7,683 nt of DNA from CAZAGT01 sp964484515 (GTDB lineage: Bacteria > Desulfobacterota > DSM-4660 > Desulfatiglandales > HGW-15). The notes beneath the pieces are model-generated. The model ran no database searches, was not told the DNA's origin, and saw nothing but the letters and a program-made list of their open reading frames with translations. Numbering within the stretch: position 1 is the first letter of the stretch; the number at the start of each line of letters is the position of its first letter. The position numbers were made by a program, and so were the translations under genes. Location: NCBI GenBank assembly GCA_964484515.1, contig CAZAGT010000253.1, positions 1 through 7,683 of the forward strand. Reading direction: 5' to 3'. This document shows, in pieces, positions 1 through 6,681 of the stretch.

Positions 1-1
1 C

Positions 2-1189
2 GCCCAGAGCCTCAGGAACATCATTATTGGCCTCGGGGGCAGATTCGATGGGTTTACCATGCAATCCAAATTCGGGATCGCCGTATCTTCCGAGTTGATG
101 GCCATTCTTTCCATTGTCACCGATCTCGCCGACCTGCGAAAACGCCTGAGTGAGATCACCGTGGCCTTTGACAAAGTCGGAAAGCCGATTACCACCAGTG
201 ATCTGGAATGTGCCGGTGCCATGACGGCCTGGATGCGAAATACCATCAATCCGACCTTGATGAGTACCGTCGAGTACCAGCCGTGCATGGTCCACGCGGG
301 TCCGTTTGCGAACATCGCCGTCGGACAGTCCTCGATTATCGCTGACCGTATCGGTCTCAAGCTCTTTGACTACCATCTCACGGAGAGCGGGTTTGGTGCC
401 GATATCGGATTCGAAAAATTCTGGAATGTGAAGTGCCGAAACAGCGGTCTGAAACCGCACGTGTCGGTCCTGACCACGACCATTCGGGCCCTGAAGATGC
501 ATGGCGGCGGACCCAAGGTCGTCGCCGGGCTGCCCCTTGACGCGGCTTACACCAAGGAGGATCTGAAGCTCCTGGAGACCGGTATTCCCAACATGGTTCA
601 CCACGTCAATACGATCCGGAAGGCTGGAATCAATCCGGTCGTCTGCATCAACGCCTTCCACACAGATACCAAGCGCGAAATCGCACTGGTCCGCAAGTAT
701 GCCGAAAAGGCGGGGGCCCGATGCGCGGTCTCGACGCACTGGGCGGATGGCGGCGACGGGGCCGTGGAATTAGCCGAAGCCGTCAAGGAAGCGTGCGCCG
801 AAAAGACCCGTTTCAAGTTCCTCTATCCCATGGAAACAAAGCTTCGCGACCGGGTGGAGAAGATCGCCAAAGTGGTCTATGGCGCAAAGGACGTGGACTG
901 GGCACCTGAGGCCGAGGCCAAGGCCAAGATGCTCGAAAGTGACAAGAAGTATGCCGATTACGCCACGATGATGGTCAAGACCCATCTGAGCCTAAGCCAC
1001 GATCCGGCGCTCAAGGGCGTGCCCAAAGGATGGACACTCCCCATTCGGGACGTGCTCATCTATTCCGGCGCCAAGTTCCTTTGCCCGTGCGCGGGAACCA
1101 TCAGCCTCATGCCGGGGACGAGCTCTGATCCGGCCTTCCGTCGTGTGGATGTGGATGTGAAATCAGGCAAGGTCAAGGGCCTGTTTTAA
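2..1189 (+). CDS. fhs: Formate--tetrahydrofolate ligase, C-terminal part (5' end outside window)
   Basis: This enzyme (formyltetrahydrofolate synthetase) joins formate to tetrahydrofolate using ATP and gives 10-formyl-THF for one-carbon metabolism or the Wood-Ljungdahl methyl branch; it is cytosolic. The reading frame is open from the first bases, and family sequence (RNIIIGLGG) precedes the first ATG at 59, so that ATG is internal and the true start lies left of the window. About 395 of the usual ~555 residues are present; the ATP P-loop region is missing. Recognisable family blocks are HAGPFANIA, ESGFGADIGFEKF, RALKMHGG, INAFHTDT, WADGGDGAVELA and the C-terminal motif ending KGLF. The segment after GLGG reads GFTMQSKFGIAVSSE, where classical enzymes have GVPRETGFDITVASE, so this is a divergent subgroup. 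It is followed closely by a strong hairpin and is convergent with the next gene. Family assignment is firm; physiological direction cannot be told. Confidence 0.95.
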   Translation, partial: AQSLRNIIIGLGGRFDGFTMQSKFGIAVSSELMAILSIVTDLADLRKRLSEITVAFDKVGKPITTSDLECAGAMTAWMRNTINPTLMSTVEYQPCMVHAGPFANIAVGQSSIIADRIGLKLFDYHLTESGFGADIGFEKFWNVKCRNSGLKPHVSVLTTTIRALKMHGGGPKVVAGLPLDAAYTKEDLKLLETGIPNMVHHVNTIRKAGINPVVCINAFHTDTKREIALVRKYAEKAGARCAVSTHWADGGDGAVELAEAVKEACAEKTRFKFLYPMETKLRDRVEKIAKVVYGAKDVDWAPEAEAKAKMLESDKKYADYATMMVKTHLSLSHDPALKGVPKGWTLPIRDVLIYSGAKFLCPCAGTISLMPGTSSDPAFRRVDVDVKSGKVKGLF

Positions 1190-1206
1190 CGACCTCTCCC
1201 AACACT

Positions 1207-1250
1207 GAAACAGTAAGAGGGGCTCCTTAGAGAGCCCCTCTTACTGTTTC
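1207..1250. terminator. Perfect 19-bp inverted repeat, probable bidirectional terminator
   Basis: The arms at 1207-1225 and 1232-1250 are exact reverse complements, with a six-base loop (CTTAGA) at 1226-1231. The repeat begins 17 bases after the fhs stop and lies between two convergent genes, which is the expected place for a shared terminator. Both 3' arms end in TTACTGTTTC, so a T-rich stretch is present on either strand, but it is part of the stem and no long free T-tract follows. For the - strand gene it lies about 170 bases past the stop. The rest of the gap (1251-1420) shows no gene or further strong structure. Confidence 0.85.
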
Positions 1251-1420
1251 GACCCTTGCCAGGATCGGATTCCAATTCGAATACAGTGGATTCCGGTGGG
1301 AGGACGGCGCCCCCCCGCCGGTCACTCCGAAAAGATATCACTGTCTTCCCGCCTAAGAATCTAGGTATCATGTCTTGACCCCAATTCTCTGTGGAGAGCC
1401 TTCTATAAAGTCGCGGCCGT

Positions 1421-2809
1421 TTATCCAAGCAACTGCGGGCAGTGCCGTTTGATCATGGGCCTCAGCTGTTCCAGGGCGCTGTCAAAGGCCTCGATGGCCT
1501 TCTGGATTTCTCTCGTTGTCATCGGGGATGATATGCAGAGCATGACCCTTTTGGGAGTGTAGATCCCGTGATTCTTGAGCGCCAGGCTCAACAGCTCCCT
1601 CAAGGGTTGGGTGGCGCTCCAATCGGTCTTGGCTGACCGCATGTCGACCACGTCCGGCACACACAGGTGGACATTCAGCAACGACCCGATGCCTGTCACC
1701 TGTCCCTGGATGCCTTTCCGATCAAAGACCCCTTGAAGCCCCTGGCGCAATTCGTCCCCGAGATCGTTGATCTTCCGGATGAGGGATTCATCGATCTCAC
1801 GCATGGTCGCAATCCCGGCCGCCATCGTGATCGCATTTCCGTTAAAGGTCCCCGAGTGGTGCATGGGGTCTGGCCCCTTCGGCGAGAAGATGTCCATGAT
1901 ATCCGATCGGCCGCCGAATGCGCCGATGGGAAGCCCGCCGCCGATGATCTTACCCAATGTGCTCAGGTCGGGTGTCACGCCGCAGATCTTCTGATATCCC
2001 CCGGTCGAGAGCCGTAACGTAATAATTTCGTCAAAGACAAAGACCATGCCGTAACGGGTCGTGATATCTCTGAGGAATCGCAGAAATCCGTCTTCGGCGG
2101 GGATCATCCCGGAAAAGCCCATGACAGGCTCGACGATCACGGCCGCGATTTCGTCTTTGTGCGCCTCAATAATCCTCTTGGTGGCCTCGATATCGTTGAA
2201 GGGTGCAATCAGGATGTCCTGCAGGACACCATCGGTGATACCCCGTGTTTCGGGAATCGCGTGCGGCCGTTCGACCGGCCCGGCTTGAGAGAGATCGGGG
2301 GATACGCTGATTTCGGTTTACTCCGCATTCCCGTGAAAACCACCCTCCATCTTCAACACCTTGCTTCTCCCTGTCACCGCGCGGGCTGCTCGCAGGGCGT
2401 ACATGACCGCCTCCGTCCCGGTGTTGCAGAACCTGAGTTTTTCTATGGAATCGACGCACTTACAGATCATCCCGGCCAGCTGATATTGATTTCGTGAGGG
2501 GGCCCCAAAAAGGATGCCGGCCTGCACCTGCTCCAAGAGGGCCTCCTGCACCTTCGGATGACCGTGGCCCAGGATAAGGACCGTGTAGTTATTCATGAAA
2601 TCGATATATTCGTTCCCATCCACATCATACAAATGGCACCCCTCTGCCCGTTCCATATAGATGGGGTAAGGGTGTGCATCCGTGGCGGAGCGGGTACTTC
2701 CTCCTGGAAGGTGTTTACAGGCCTCTTCATCGGCCGACTTGGACTTTGCCGTCCGCGATACGTACATCTTCTCAATATCCGTCTCTCCCGCTCGTATAAG
2801 GCTACACAT
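1421..2809 (-). pseudogene. Glutamate-1-semialdehyde aminomutase-like class III aminotransferase, interrupted by one in-frame TAA
   Basis: This is a PLP-dependent fold-type I aminotransferase of the class III/HemL-like group, 462 codon positions long, which is a normal length. The start ATG at 2809-2807 has a strong ribosome binding site. Visible motifs are YDVDGNEYIDFMNNY (codons ~61-75), the phosphate-binding NTGTEA (129-134), GGFHG (156-160), FVFDEII with the PLP-ring aspartate at ~260, LGKIIGGGLPIGA with the Schiff-base lysine at ~287, and SGTFNGN near 320. Codon 164 (2320-2318) is TAA. Both sides are in the same frame, and the sequence between the stop and the next possible start reads as normal family sequence (TEISVSPDLSQAGP onward), so there is no frameshift. 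The first product would be 163 residues without the catalytic lysine. Homologues as I recall them have tyrosine near this position, so TAC/TAT to TAA would explain it. It may be a fresh pseudogene, a sequencing error or, less likely, readthrough. The exact substrate is unknown; HemL itself or a paralogue are both possible. Confidence 0.85.
2318..2320 (-). other. In-frame TAA stop within the aminotransferase gene
   Basis: On the - strand the codons read GGT TTT CAC GGG AAT GCG GAG TAA ACC GAA ATC AGC, that is GFHGNAE-stop-TEIS. The frame upstream (163 codons) and downstream (298 codons) is the same and carries aligned family motifs on both sides. A single base change from a tyrosine codon would restore the gene. 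No good ribosome binding site and start follow directly; the nearest downstream start in frame is a GTG at 2140, inside conserved sequence. Confidence 0.9.
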
Positions 2810-2815
2810 CCAAAT

Positions 2816-2822
2816 CTCCTTT
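2816..2822 (-). promoter_or_regulatory. Ribosome binding site of the aminotransferase gene
   Basis: On the - strand AAAGGAG lies six bases before the ATG at 2809. This is a near-ideal Shine-Dalgarno sequence. It fixes the start at 2809 and not at the next in-frame ATG (2767). Confidence 0.8.
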
Positions 2823-2833
2823 CAGTACCTGTT

Positions 2834-2850
2834 CTTTGTTACGGACAAAG
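2834..2850 (-). promoter_or_regulatory. Small hairpin in the aminotransferase 5' leader
   Basis: CTTTGT (2834-2839) and ACAAAG (2845-2850) are exact reverse complements around a five-base loop. The hairpin ends 11 bases upstream of the ribosome binding site. It could be an operator or a leader structure, or a chance six-base repeat; the stem is short and AT-rich. Confidence 0.3.
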
Positions 2851-2902
2851 GATATTGCGCACTTCCACACGACGGAGATATGAACTGTCTCCTGATATGA
2901 TC

Positions 2903-3145
2903 GGTTCCAGGTTCAGGGCTTGTCCGCCTCCGGTGGATTCACGGTTCAGAGGTTGTAAAATGATGATATCCGTCACCTTATACTCCAACGTTAGCTTTGC
3001 CCATCGTCTCCCGTCGGGTGTAACGAAGAATTCGACCCGATTGACCCAGAAGACAATGGCTAGAGACCAAGTAGAGCATGACAACTGGGAACCGTGAACC
3101 CGCCTGAGGTTCACCAGCCTCAGGATAGCCGATAAACGTTGAACC
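2903..3145. repeat. Cluster of GGTTCA / TGAACC motifs
   Basis: Exact GGTTCA occurs on the + strand at 2910-2915, 2943-2948 and 3108-3113. Its reverse complement TGAACC is at 3095-3100 and 3140-3145. Shorter GGTTC or GAACC copies are at 2903-2907 and 3089-3093. With equal base frequencies one would expect about 0.1 exact hexamers in this length, and five are present. Spacing is irregular, so this is not a tandem array. It may be a set of binding half-sites or the relic of a dispersed repeat. Confidence 0.45.
3094..3124 (-). promoter_or_regulatory. Two overlapping, mutually exclusive hairpins after the YkgJ-family gene
   Basis: One stem pairs 3103-3109 (CCTGAGG) with 3118-3124 (CCTCAGG) around an eight-base loop. 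A second pairs 3094-3100 (GTGAACC) with 3108-3114 (GGTTCAC) around seven bases. They share 3108-3109, and each occupies the other's loop, so both cannot form together. The first begins about 28 bases past the stop of the YkgJ-family gene on the - strand. Neither is followed by a T-tract, so a simple intrinsic terminator is doubtful. Attenuation, mRNA 3'-end protection or chance are all possible. Confidence 0.35.
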
Positions 3146-3152
3146 GCCTAAC

Positions 3153-3905
3153 CTATATGTCTCCTTGTTGAGCGGGTTTATCAGTGGTGAGGAAGAAACC
3201 GCCGTCCGATTCTCGCACCACCTTCAGCCCGTACATCGGAATGGTCGCGACAAGGGGGCGCCCAAATACAAAGTCCATCTCATCGGACGAGATGGCAAGT
3301 TTTTTGGGAACGAAAGATCGCAAGTGAAGATCGAACCTCAGCAGCTCAATAACACCGGCCACGGCACTCTCTCCCTTGCTCTCAATCTGTCTCACGTGTG
3401 CTTCCAGGGTTCTATAGTCACAGCGTCTCTCATGCTCCTCGATGAGCCGAAGCAGCGTCTTGTCCGTGATCAGATCTTTCCTTTTCGCCTTCGGGCTATT
3501 GTACGTCGCCATAAATTCGGCCGTATCCCAGCATTGGAGGGCCGCGCACTGGGCCGGACGCTGAGAATAGACCTCACAGCCATGCTGTTCGTGATCATAA
3601 TAGACACAGCCCTTCAACCCCTCCCCGTGTTCGCGGATCTTGATCATTTCCTGAGGCGCGATCTTGAGGTCACCTTCGATATTGTCCCTGACGGCTTCGC
3701 CCTTCCTGATCGTGTAGATGGATCGACCCGGTATGAATCCACTCTTCACGAGTGGCACATCCTCTATCTGGAGAGTAGGGCTGGATTTCGAACAACACTC
3801 CCCACAACGAATGCACTGCGTGCGCGCCCTTGAGGAGGGGATGGCCTCCTTGGGATTGCGTGAGGAACTACCCAATCTTGAACACCATGGCGGCGGCTGT
3901 GTCAC
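3153..3905 (-). CDS. YkgJ-family cysteine-cluster (Zn/Fe-chelating) protein
   Basis: The protein has the YkgJ-type metal-binding cysteine pattern. Numbered from the GTG at 3905, CIRCGECC gives cysteines at 31, 34, 37 and 38, followed by C100, C110 (HGCEVY), C120 (RPAQC) and C125 (LQC). Such proteins are thought to bind Fe-S or zinc; the biochemical role is unsettled. The C-terminal half (~125 residues) has no motif I recognise. No signal peptide or membrane segment is visible. The start is uncertain: there is no in-frame ATG before the cysteines. GTG at 3905 follows a GGGGAGGG stretch by about 10 bases and overlaps the thiolase end by 38 bases. TTG at 3875 would overlap by only 8 bases but has no ribosome binding site. 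TTG at 3971 would overlap by 104 bases. It is the last gene of the activase-ligase-thiolase operon, so a role with that pathway is inferred. Confidence 0.8.
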   Translation of the reverse strand: MTQPPPWCSRLGSSSRNPKEAIPSSRARTQCIRCGECCSKSSPTLQIEDVPLVKSGFIPGRSIYTIRKGEAVRDNIEGDLKIAPQEMIKIREHGEGLKGCVYYDHEQHGCEVYSQRPAQCAALQCWDTAEFMATYNSPKAKRKDLITDKTLLRLIEEHERRCDYRTLEAHVRQIESKGESAVAGVIELLRFDLHLRSFVPKKLAISSDEMDFVFGRPLVATIPMYGLKVVRESDGGFFLTTDKPAQQGDI

Positions 3906-5058
3906 CGGCGGCGCACCCTCCCCACAGGAGGTGGCCTCCTCCCGCCATGACGACCTCCTCAATCCCTTCAATGATGCATCGTCCAGCCGTTGGACCCTGC
4001 GGATGGCCGAAGATCAATGAGCTGCCGTAGTTGTTGAACTGATCCGCGTCGATTCCCATCTCGCGGGCGACATAGAGATCATTGACGGCAAAGGGGTTAT
4101 GGGTCTTGACGGCCGTGACGTCTGCGACAACGATTTCGGCGTTTTCAAGAGCCATCCTCATCGCGGGGACCACGGCCATGCCCATGTAGCCTTTCTTTGT
4201 CCGCGCGAAACCATAGGACATGATTCGGATGTCGACGGATGGATCGGCGCTCAAGGCCCGCGCCTGGTCCCGGTTCGTGACAACCAGGGCGCAGTTTCCG
4301 TCGGCGGGATGGGTCTGGGTGCCGAACGTATGGACGCCACCCTCCAGAACAGGTTTGAGGCTGGCCAAACCCTCGCTGGTACACGGGGTAACACCCTCAT
4401 CCGCTTCGATCAGGACGGTTTTCTTCTTTGAAAGCCTCACCTCGACCGGAAACATGTAACGCTTCTGGAATGACCGTTCTTCCGCAAGGGCGCCCGTGTA
4501 CTGGACGTAACGTCTCAGGGCCAAGGTGTCGCACTGCTCCCGGGTAATACCGGTCTCTTTGGCGACGTTCTCGGCCGTCTGGATCATGGCACCTTTGGCC
4601 CAAGGGTCTTGGTTGAAGTTGTCCATCATCCAGTTCTCCGACACGACCTCCCCGCCGGGTCCGGTCGGATTCGGCCACACCGTATGCGGCCCGTTGGAAC
4701 ACCGATCGGTCATCAGGGTAAGGGCGGTCCTGAAGAGTCCGGTCTCGACACCGAGACCTGCCTGGTAAACGCAGGTCGCGGCGGTCGTACAGGCTTGGCT
4801 GATGGTCACCCCGGGAATCCCTGTTGCACCCATCATGGCGGCGGCCCAGGGGCCGCCGTAGAACCACTGCGGCTGACCGATCGTCATCCCCAGGATCAAA
4901 TACTCAAATTCCTGCGGGTCCCAACTCTTTTCTGCCAGCCATCGCCTGGCGGTATTGGCTGCGAGTACCAGCGCGTTCTCATTGGCCATGCTGCCTTGCC
5001 AGCGAGCAAAGGGGGTCGAATAATAGCACCGGTAGGGAATGAAAGCCTTGGTCAACAT
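3868..5058 (-). CDS. Thiolase-family protein (acetyl-CoA acetyltransferase-like)
   Basis: This is a 396-residue thiolase-fold enzyme, the usual length. It would cleave a 3-ketoacyl-CoA with CoA, or run the reverse condensation, in the cytosol. The acylated cysteine is C90 in ISQACTTAAT, the histidine is H352 in GHPQGPTAGR, and the second catalytic cysteine is C382 in GGCAAGDTAAAMVF. The usual NEAF loop is replaced by HNPFAVND (320-327), and the C-terminal CxGGG loop is altered to CAAGD. It is therefore a divergent subgroup and not a typical PhaA/AtoB biosynthetic thiolase. The ATG follows the ligase stop codon directly, with GAGGATGAG just upstream as ribosome binding sequence, so translation is probably coupled. 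The substrate is unknown; context with a ligase and an activase suggests a beta-oxidation-like step on an acyl-CoA. Confidence 0.9.
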   Translation of the reverse strand: MLTKAFIPYRCYYSTPFARWQGSMANENALVLAANTARRWLAEKSWDPQEFEYLILGMTIGQPQWFYGGPWAAAMMGATGIPGVTISQACTTAATCVYQAGLGVETGLFRTALTLMTDRCSNGPHTVWPNPTGPGGEVVSENWMMDNFNQDPWAKGAMIQTAENVAKETGITREQCDTLALRRYVQYTGALAEERSFQKRYMFPVEVRLSKKKTVLIEADEGVTPCTSEGLASLKPVLEGGVHTFGTQTHPADGNCALVVTNRDQARALSADPSVDIRIMSYGFARTKKGYMGMAVVPAMRMALENAEIVVADVTAVKTHNPFAVNDLYVAREMGIDADQFNNYGSSLIFGHPQGPTAGRCIIEGIEEVVMAGGGHLLWGGCAAGDTAAAMVFKIG

Positions 5059-6681
5059 CTACTCATCCTCCGTGTCACTCCACCAGCCATACCGCTCTCT
5101 GAGGACCCGATGCAGGATCTTCCCGGTCGGTGTCAACGGCATGTCGCGGTCTGCAATAAAGTCAATCGACTTGGGGCGCTTGAACCCCGGCAATTTGCCT
5201 TTGGTGAAGGCGATGATCTCCTCCGCCAAGGCCTCGTCGGCTTCATAATCATCGTTCAGGACAACAACCGCCTTCACGGACTCGCCCCAGCGTTCATCCG
5301 AAACCCCAATCACCGCTACGTATTTCACCGCCCTATGGGCTCCGACAACGCCTTCCACCTCCGAGGGGTAGACATTCTCTCCCCCCGTGATGATCATGTT
5401 CGCCTTGCGATCCACCAATACATAGTAGCCGTCCGCATCGCGTCTGACCATGTCGCCGGCGGTGGACCACTCTCCTTCGAAGGCCGTTTGGGTCGTGGCG
5501 GGGTCTTTGAGGTACTCCTTGAATATCATGGGAGTCCGGTAGAAGAGCTCACCCACTTCACCGTCCGGGACTTCCCTTCGTTGCTCATTCAAAACCTTGA
5601 TCCGATCGGTTCCAAAGACCTCCCGGCCGATGGAACCGAGTTTTTCAAACTGGTCTTCCGGCCGCAACAACGTCACCAACCCCCCCTCGGTCGTCCCGTA
5701 CGCCTCCCAAAGCTCGGCGTTTCGGAAGTATTCCATGATTGCGATCTTGAGATCTTTGCGCGCCGGGGCCGATGAAATAAGGAGTTGTCGCACTGAAGAT
5801 ACATCGATGCTATCCTTGACCTCGGCGGGTAGGGCGAGGAGCATAACGTAATGGGTGGGGACCAAGGACGTGTAAGTAATCTTGTATTTCTCGATCGTCC
5901 GCAACAGGTCTTCAGGATCAAGACTGACCATGTTGTAAATGAATACCGGTGCCGACACGAGGGTGTAGGGGAAAGAATAAAAGATGGAGTTCACGTGGCA
6001 CATCGGTAGGACTAACATGACCTTGTCCTTTGGGAGGACACCCATGTTGACGTTACTCAAGACATATTGCGCCATGTAGCTCTCGTGGGTCCTGACGACA
6101 CCCTTGGGGCGACCCGTGGTGCCGGAGGTGTACATGATGGTCCAGGTGTCTCCGCCGTCAACGACGGTACTCGGTTCTTCCGGCGAGGAGGTCTTCAGCC
6201 ATTCCTCATAGCCGACATATCCCTCGGGAACAGGGCCTTCCCCCATAAAGACGTACGCCTGTTCGGGCACCTGAAGCCGACCTCTGATTCTATCAATCAG
6301 CGCTACAAAGGGCTTCTCGACAATAAAGGCCTTACACTCGGAGTGTTGGGCGATAAACTCGATATCCGGCTCCAGCAATCGGAACATCACGGGCACAATG
6401 ATCTGACCGCCCTTGGCGCAACCCGCATAGACGTCCATCCACTCGCCGCGATTATAGGCTATCATGGCAAATGAATCGCGATAGTTCACCCCCAGCGCCC
6501 GGAGACCGTTAGCCACCCGGCAGGCCCTTTCATTCCAAGCCTTAAAGCTGTATTCTCGCTTCTTGTCCTGCCACCCCAATCTGTCAGGGTAGGCCGCAGC
6601 ATTGAGCTTCAGGACAGTCCCGACATGGACCCACTTACTCGCAGTCATTTTTGAAGACTCAACCTGGTATGATGAACTCAC
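5059..6681 (-). CDS. AMP-forming acyl-CoA ligase (ANL superfamily)
   Basis: The enzyme activates a carboxylic acid with ATP to an acyl-AMP and then an acyl-CoA. It is 540 residues from the GTG at 6681. The ANL motifs are in order: phosphate loop YTSGTTGRPKGV (184-195), YGTTEGG (328-334), STAGD (406-410), VDRKANMIITGGENVYPSE (423-441, including the hinge region), and TPTGK with the catalytic lysine K521. All key residues look intact. The GTG start overlaps the activase stop in a GTGA tetranucleotide, which argues for coupling. An ATG 11 codons later (6648) gives MTASKWVHVG and is an alternative start, without a clear ribosome binding site. The next gene starts immediately after the stop. Substrate (fatty, aromatic or dicarboxylic acid) cannot be read from the sequence. 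Confidence 0.93.
   Translation of the reverse strand: MSSSYQVESSKMTASKWVHVGTVLKLNAAAYPDRLGWQDKKREYSFKAWNERACRVANGLRALGVNYRDSFAMIAYNRGEWMDVYAGCAKGGQIIVPVMFRLLEPDIEFIAQHSECKAFIVEKPFVALIDRIRGRLQVPEQAYVFMGEGPVPEGYVGYEEWLKTSSPEEPSTVVDGGDTWTIMYTSGTTGRPKGVVRTHESYMAQYVLSNVNMGVLPKDKVMLVLPMCHVNSIFYSFPYTLVSAPVFIYNMVSLDPEDLLRTIEKYKITYTSLVPTHYVMLLALPAEVKDSIDVSSVRQLLISSAPARKDLKIAIMEYFRNAELWEAYGTTEGGLVTLLRPEDQFEKLGSIGREVFGTDRIKVLNEQRREVPDGEVGELFYRTPMIFKEYLKDPATTQTAFEGEWSTAGDMVRRDADGYYVLVDRKANMIITGGENVYPSEVEGVVGAHRAVKYVAVIGVSDERWGESVKAVVVLNDDYEADEALAEEIIAFTKGKLPGFKRPKSIDFIADRDMPLTPTGKILHRVLRERYGWWSDTEDE
6678..6681 (-). other. GTGA stop/start overlap between activase and ligase genes
   Basis: On the - strand the bases GTGA hold both the ligase start GTG (6681-6679) and the activase stop TGA (6680-6678). 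Four-base overlaps of this kind commonly go with translational coupling, so the two proteins are probably made together. Confidence 0.65.

Larger units (their letters stand above)
2810..3152. other. 343-base intergenic region with no convincing gene
   Basis: This gap separates the YkgJ-family gene from the aminotransferase gene, both on the - strand. I see no protein with family features and no tRNA. It contains a small hairpin just ahead of the aminotransferase ribosome binding site, two mutually exclusive hairpins near 3094-3124, and a cluster of GGTTCA/TGAACC motifs. It probably holds the promoter of the aminotransferase gene, but I could not pick a -35/-10 pair with confidence. Confidence 0.6.

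Noticed and set aside
2318..2320. Selenocysteine or pyrrolysine insertion at the internal stop
   Set aside because: The codon is UAA, while those systems use UGA and UAG. No family reason exists for such a residue here.
2166..2459. Frameshift as the cause of the aminotransferase interruption
   Set aside because: Translating 2141-2317 in the original frame gives normal family sequence on both sides of the stop, so the frame never changes; the overlapping open frame here is a shadow.
2839..3114. 91-codon open frame on the - strand in the intergenic gap
   Set aside because: It starts with GTG inside a hairpin, has no good ribosome binding site, and its protein resembles nothing I recognise. 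Too weak to call.
2810..3152. tRNA, CRISPR array or insertion-sequence remnant in the gap
   Set aside because: There is no cloverleaf pattern, no regularly spaced repeat-spacer units, and no transposase fragment or flanking target duplication.
3165..3833. 222-codon open frame on the + strand
   Set aside because: It is antisense to the YkgJ-family gene with its conserved cysteine pattern, and no family features are seen.
4609..5775. 388-codon open frame on the + strand
   Set aside because: It runs antisense across the thiolase and ligase genes, which have clear family motifs. It shows no recognisable domain and is a codon-bias shadow.
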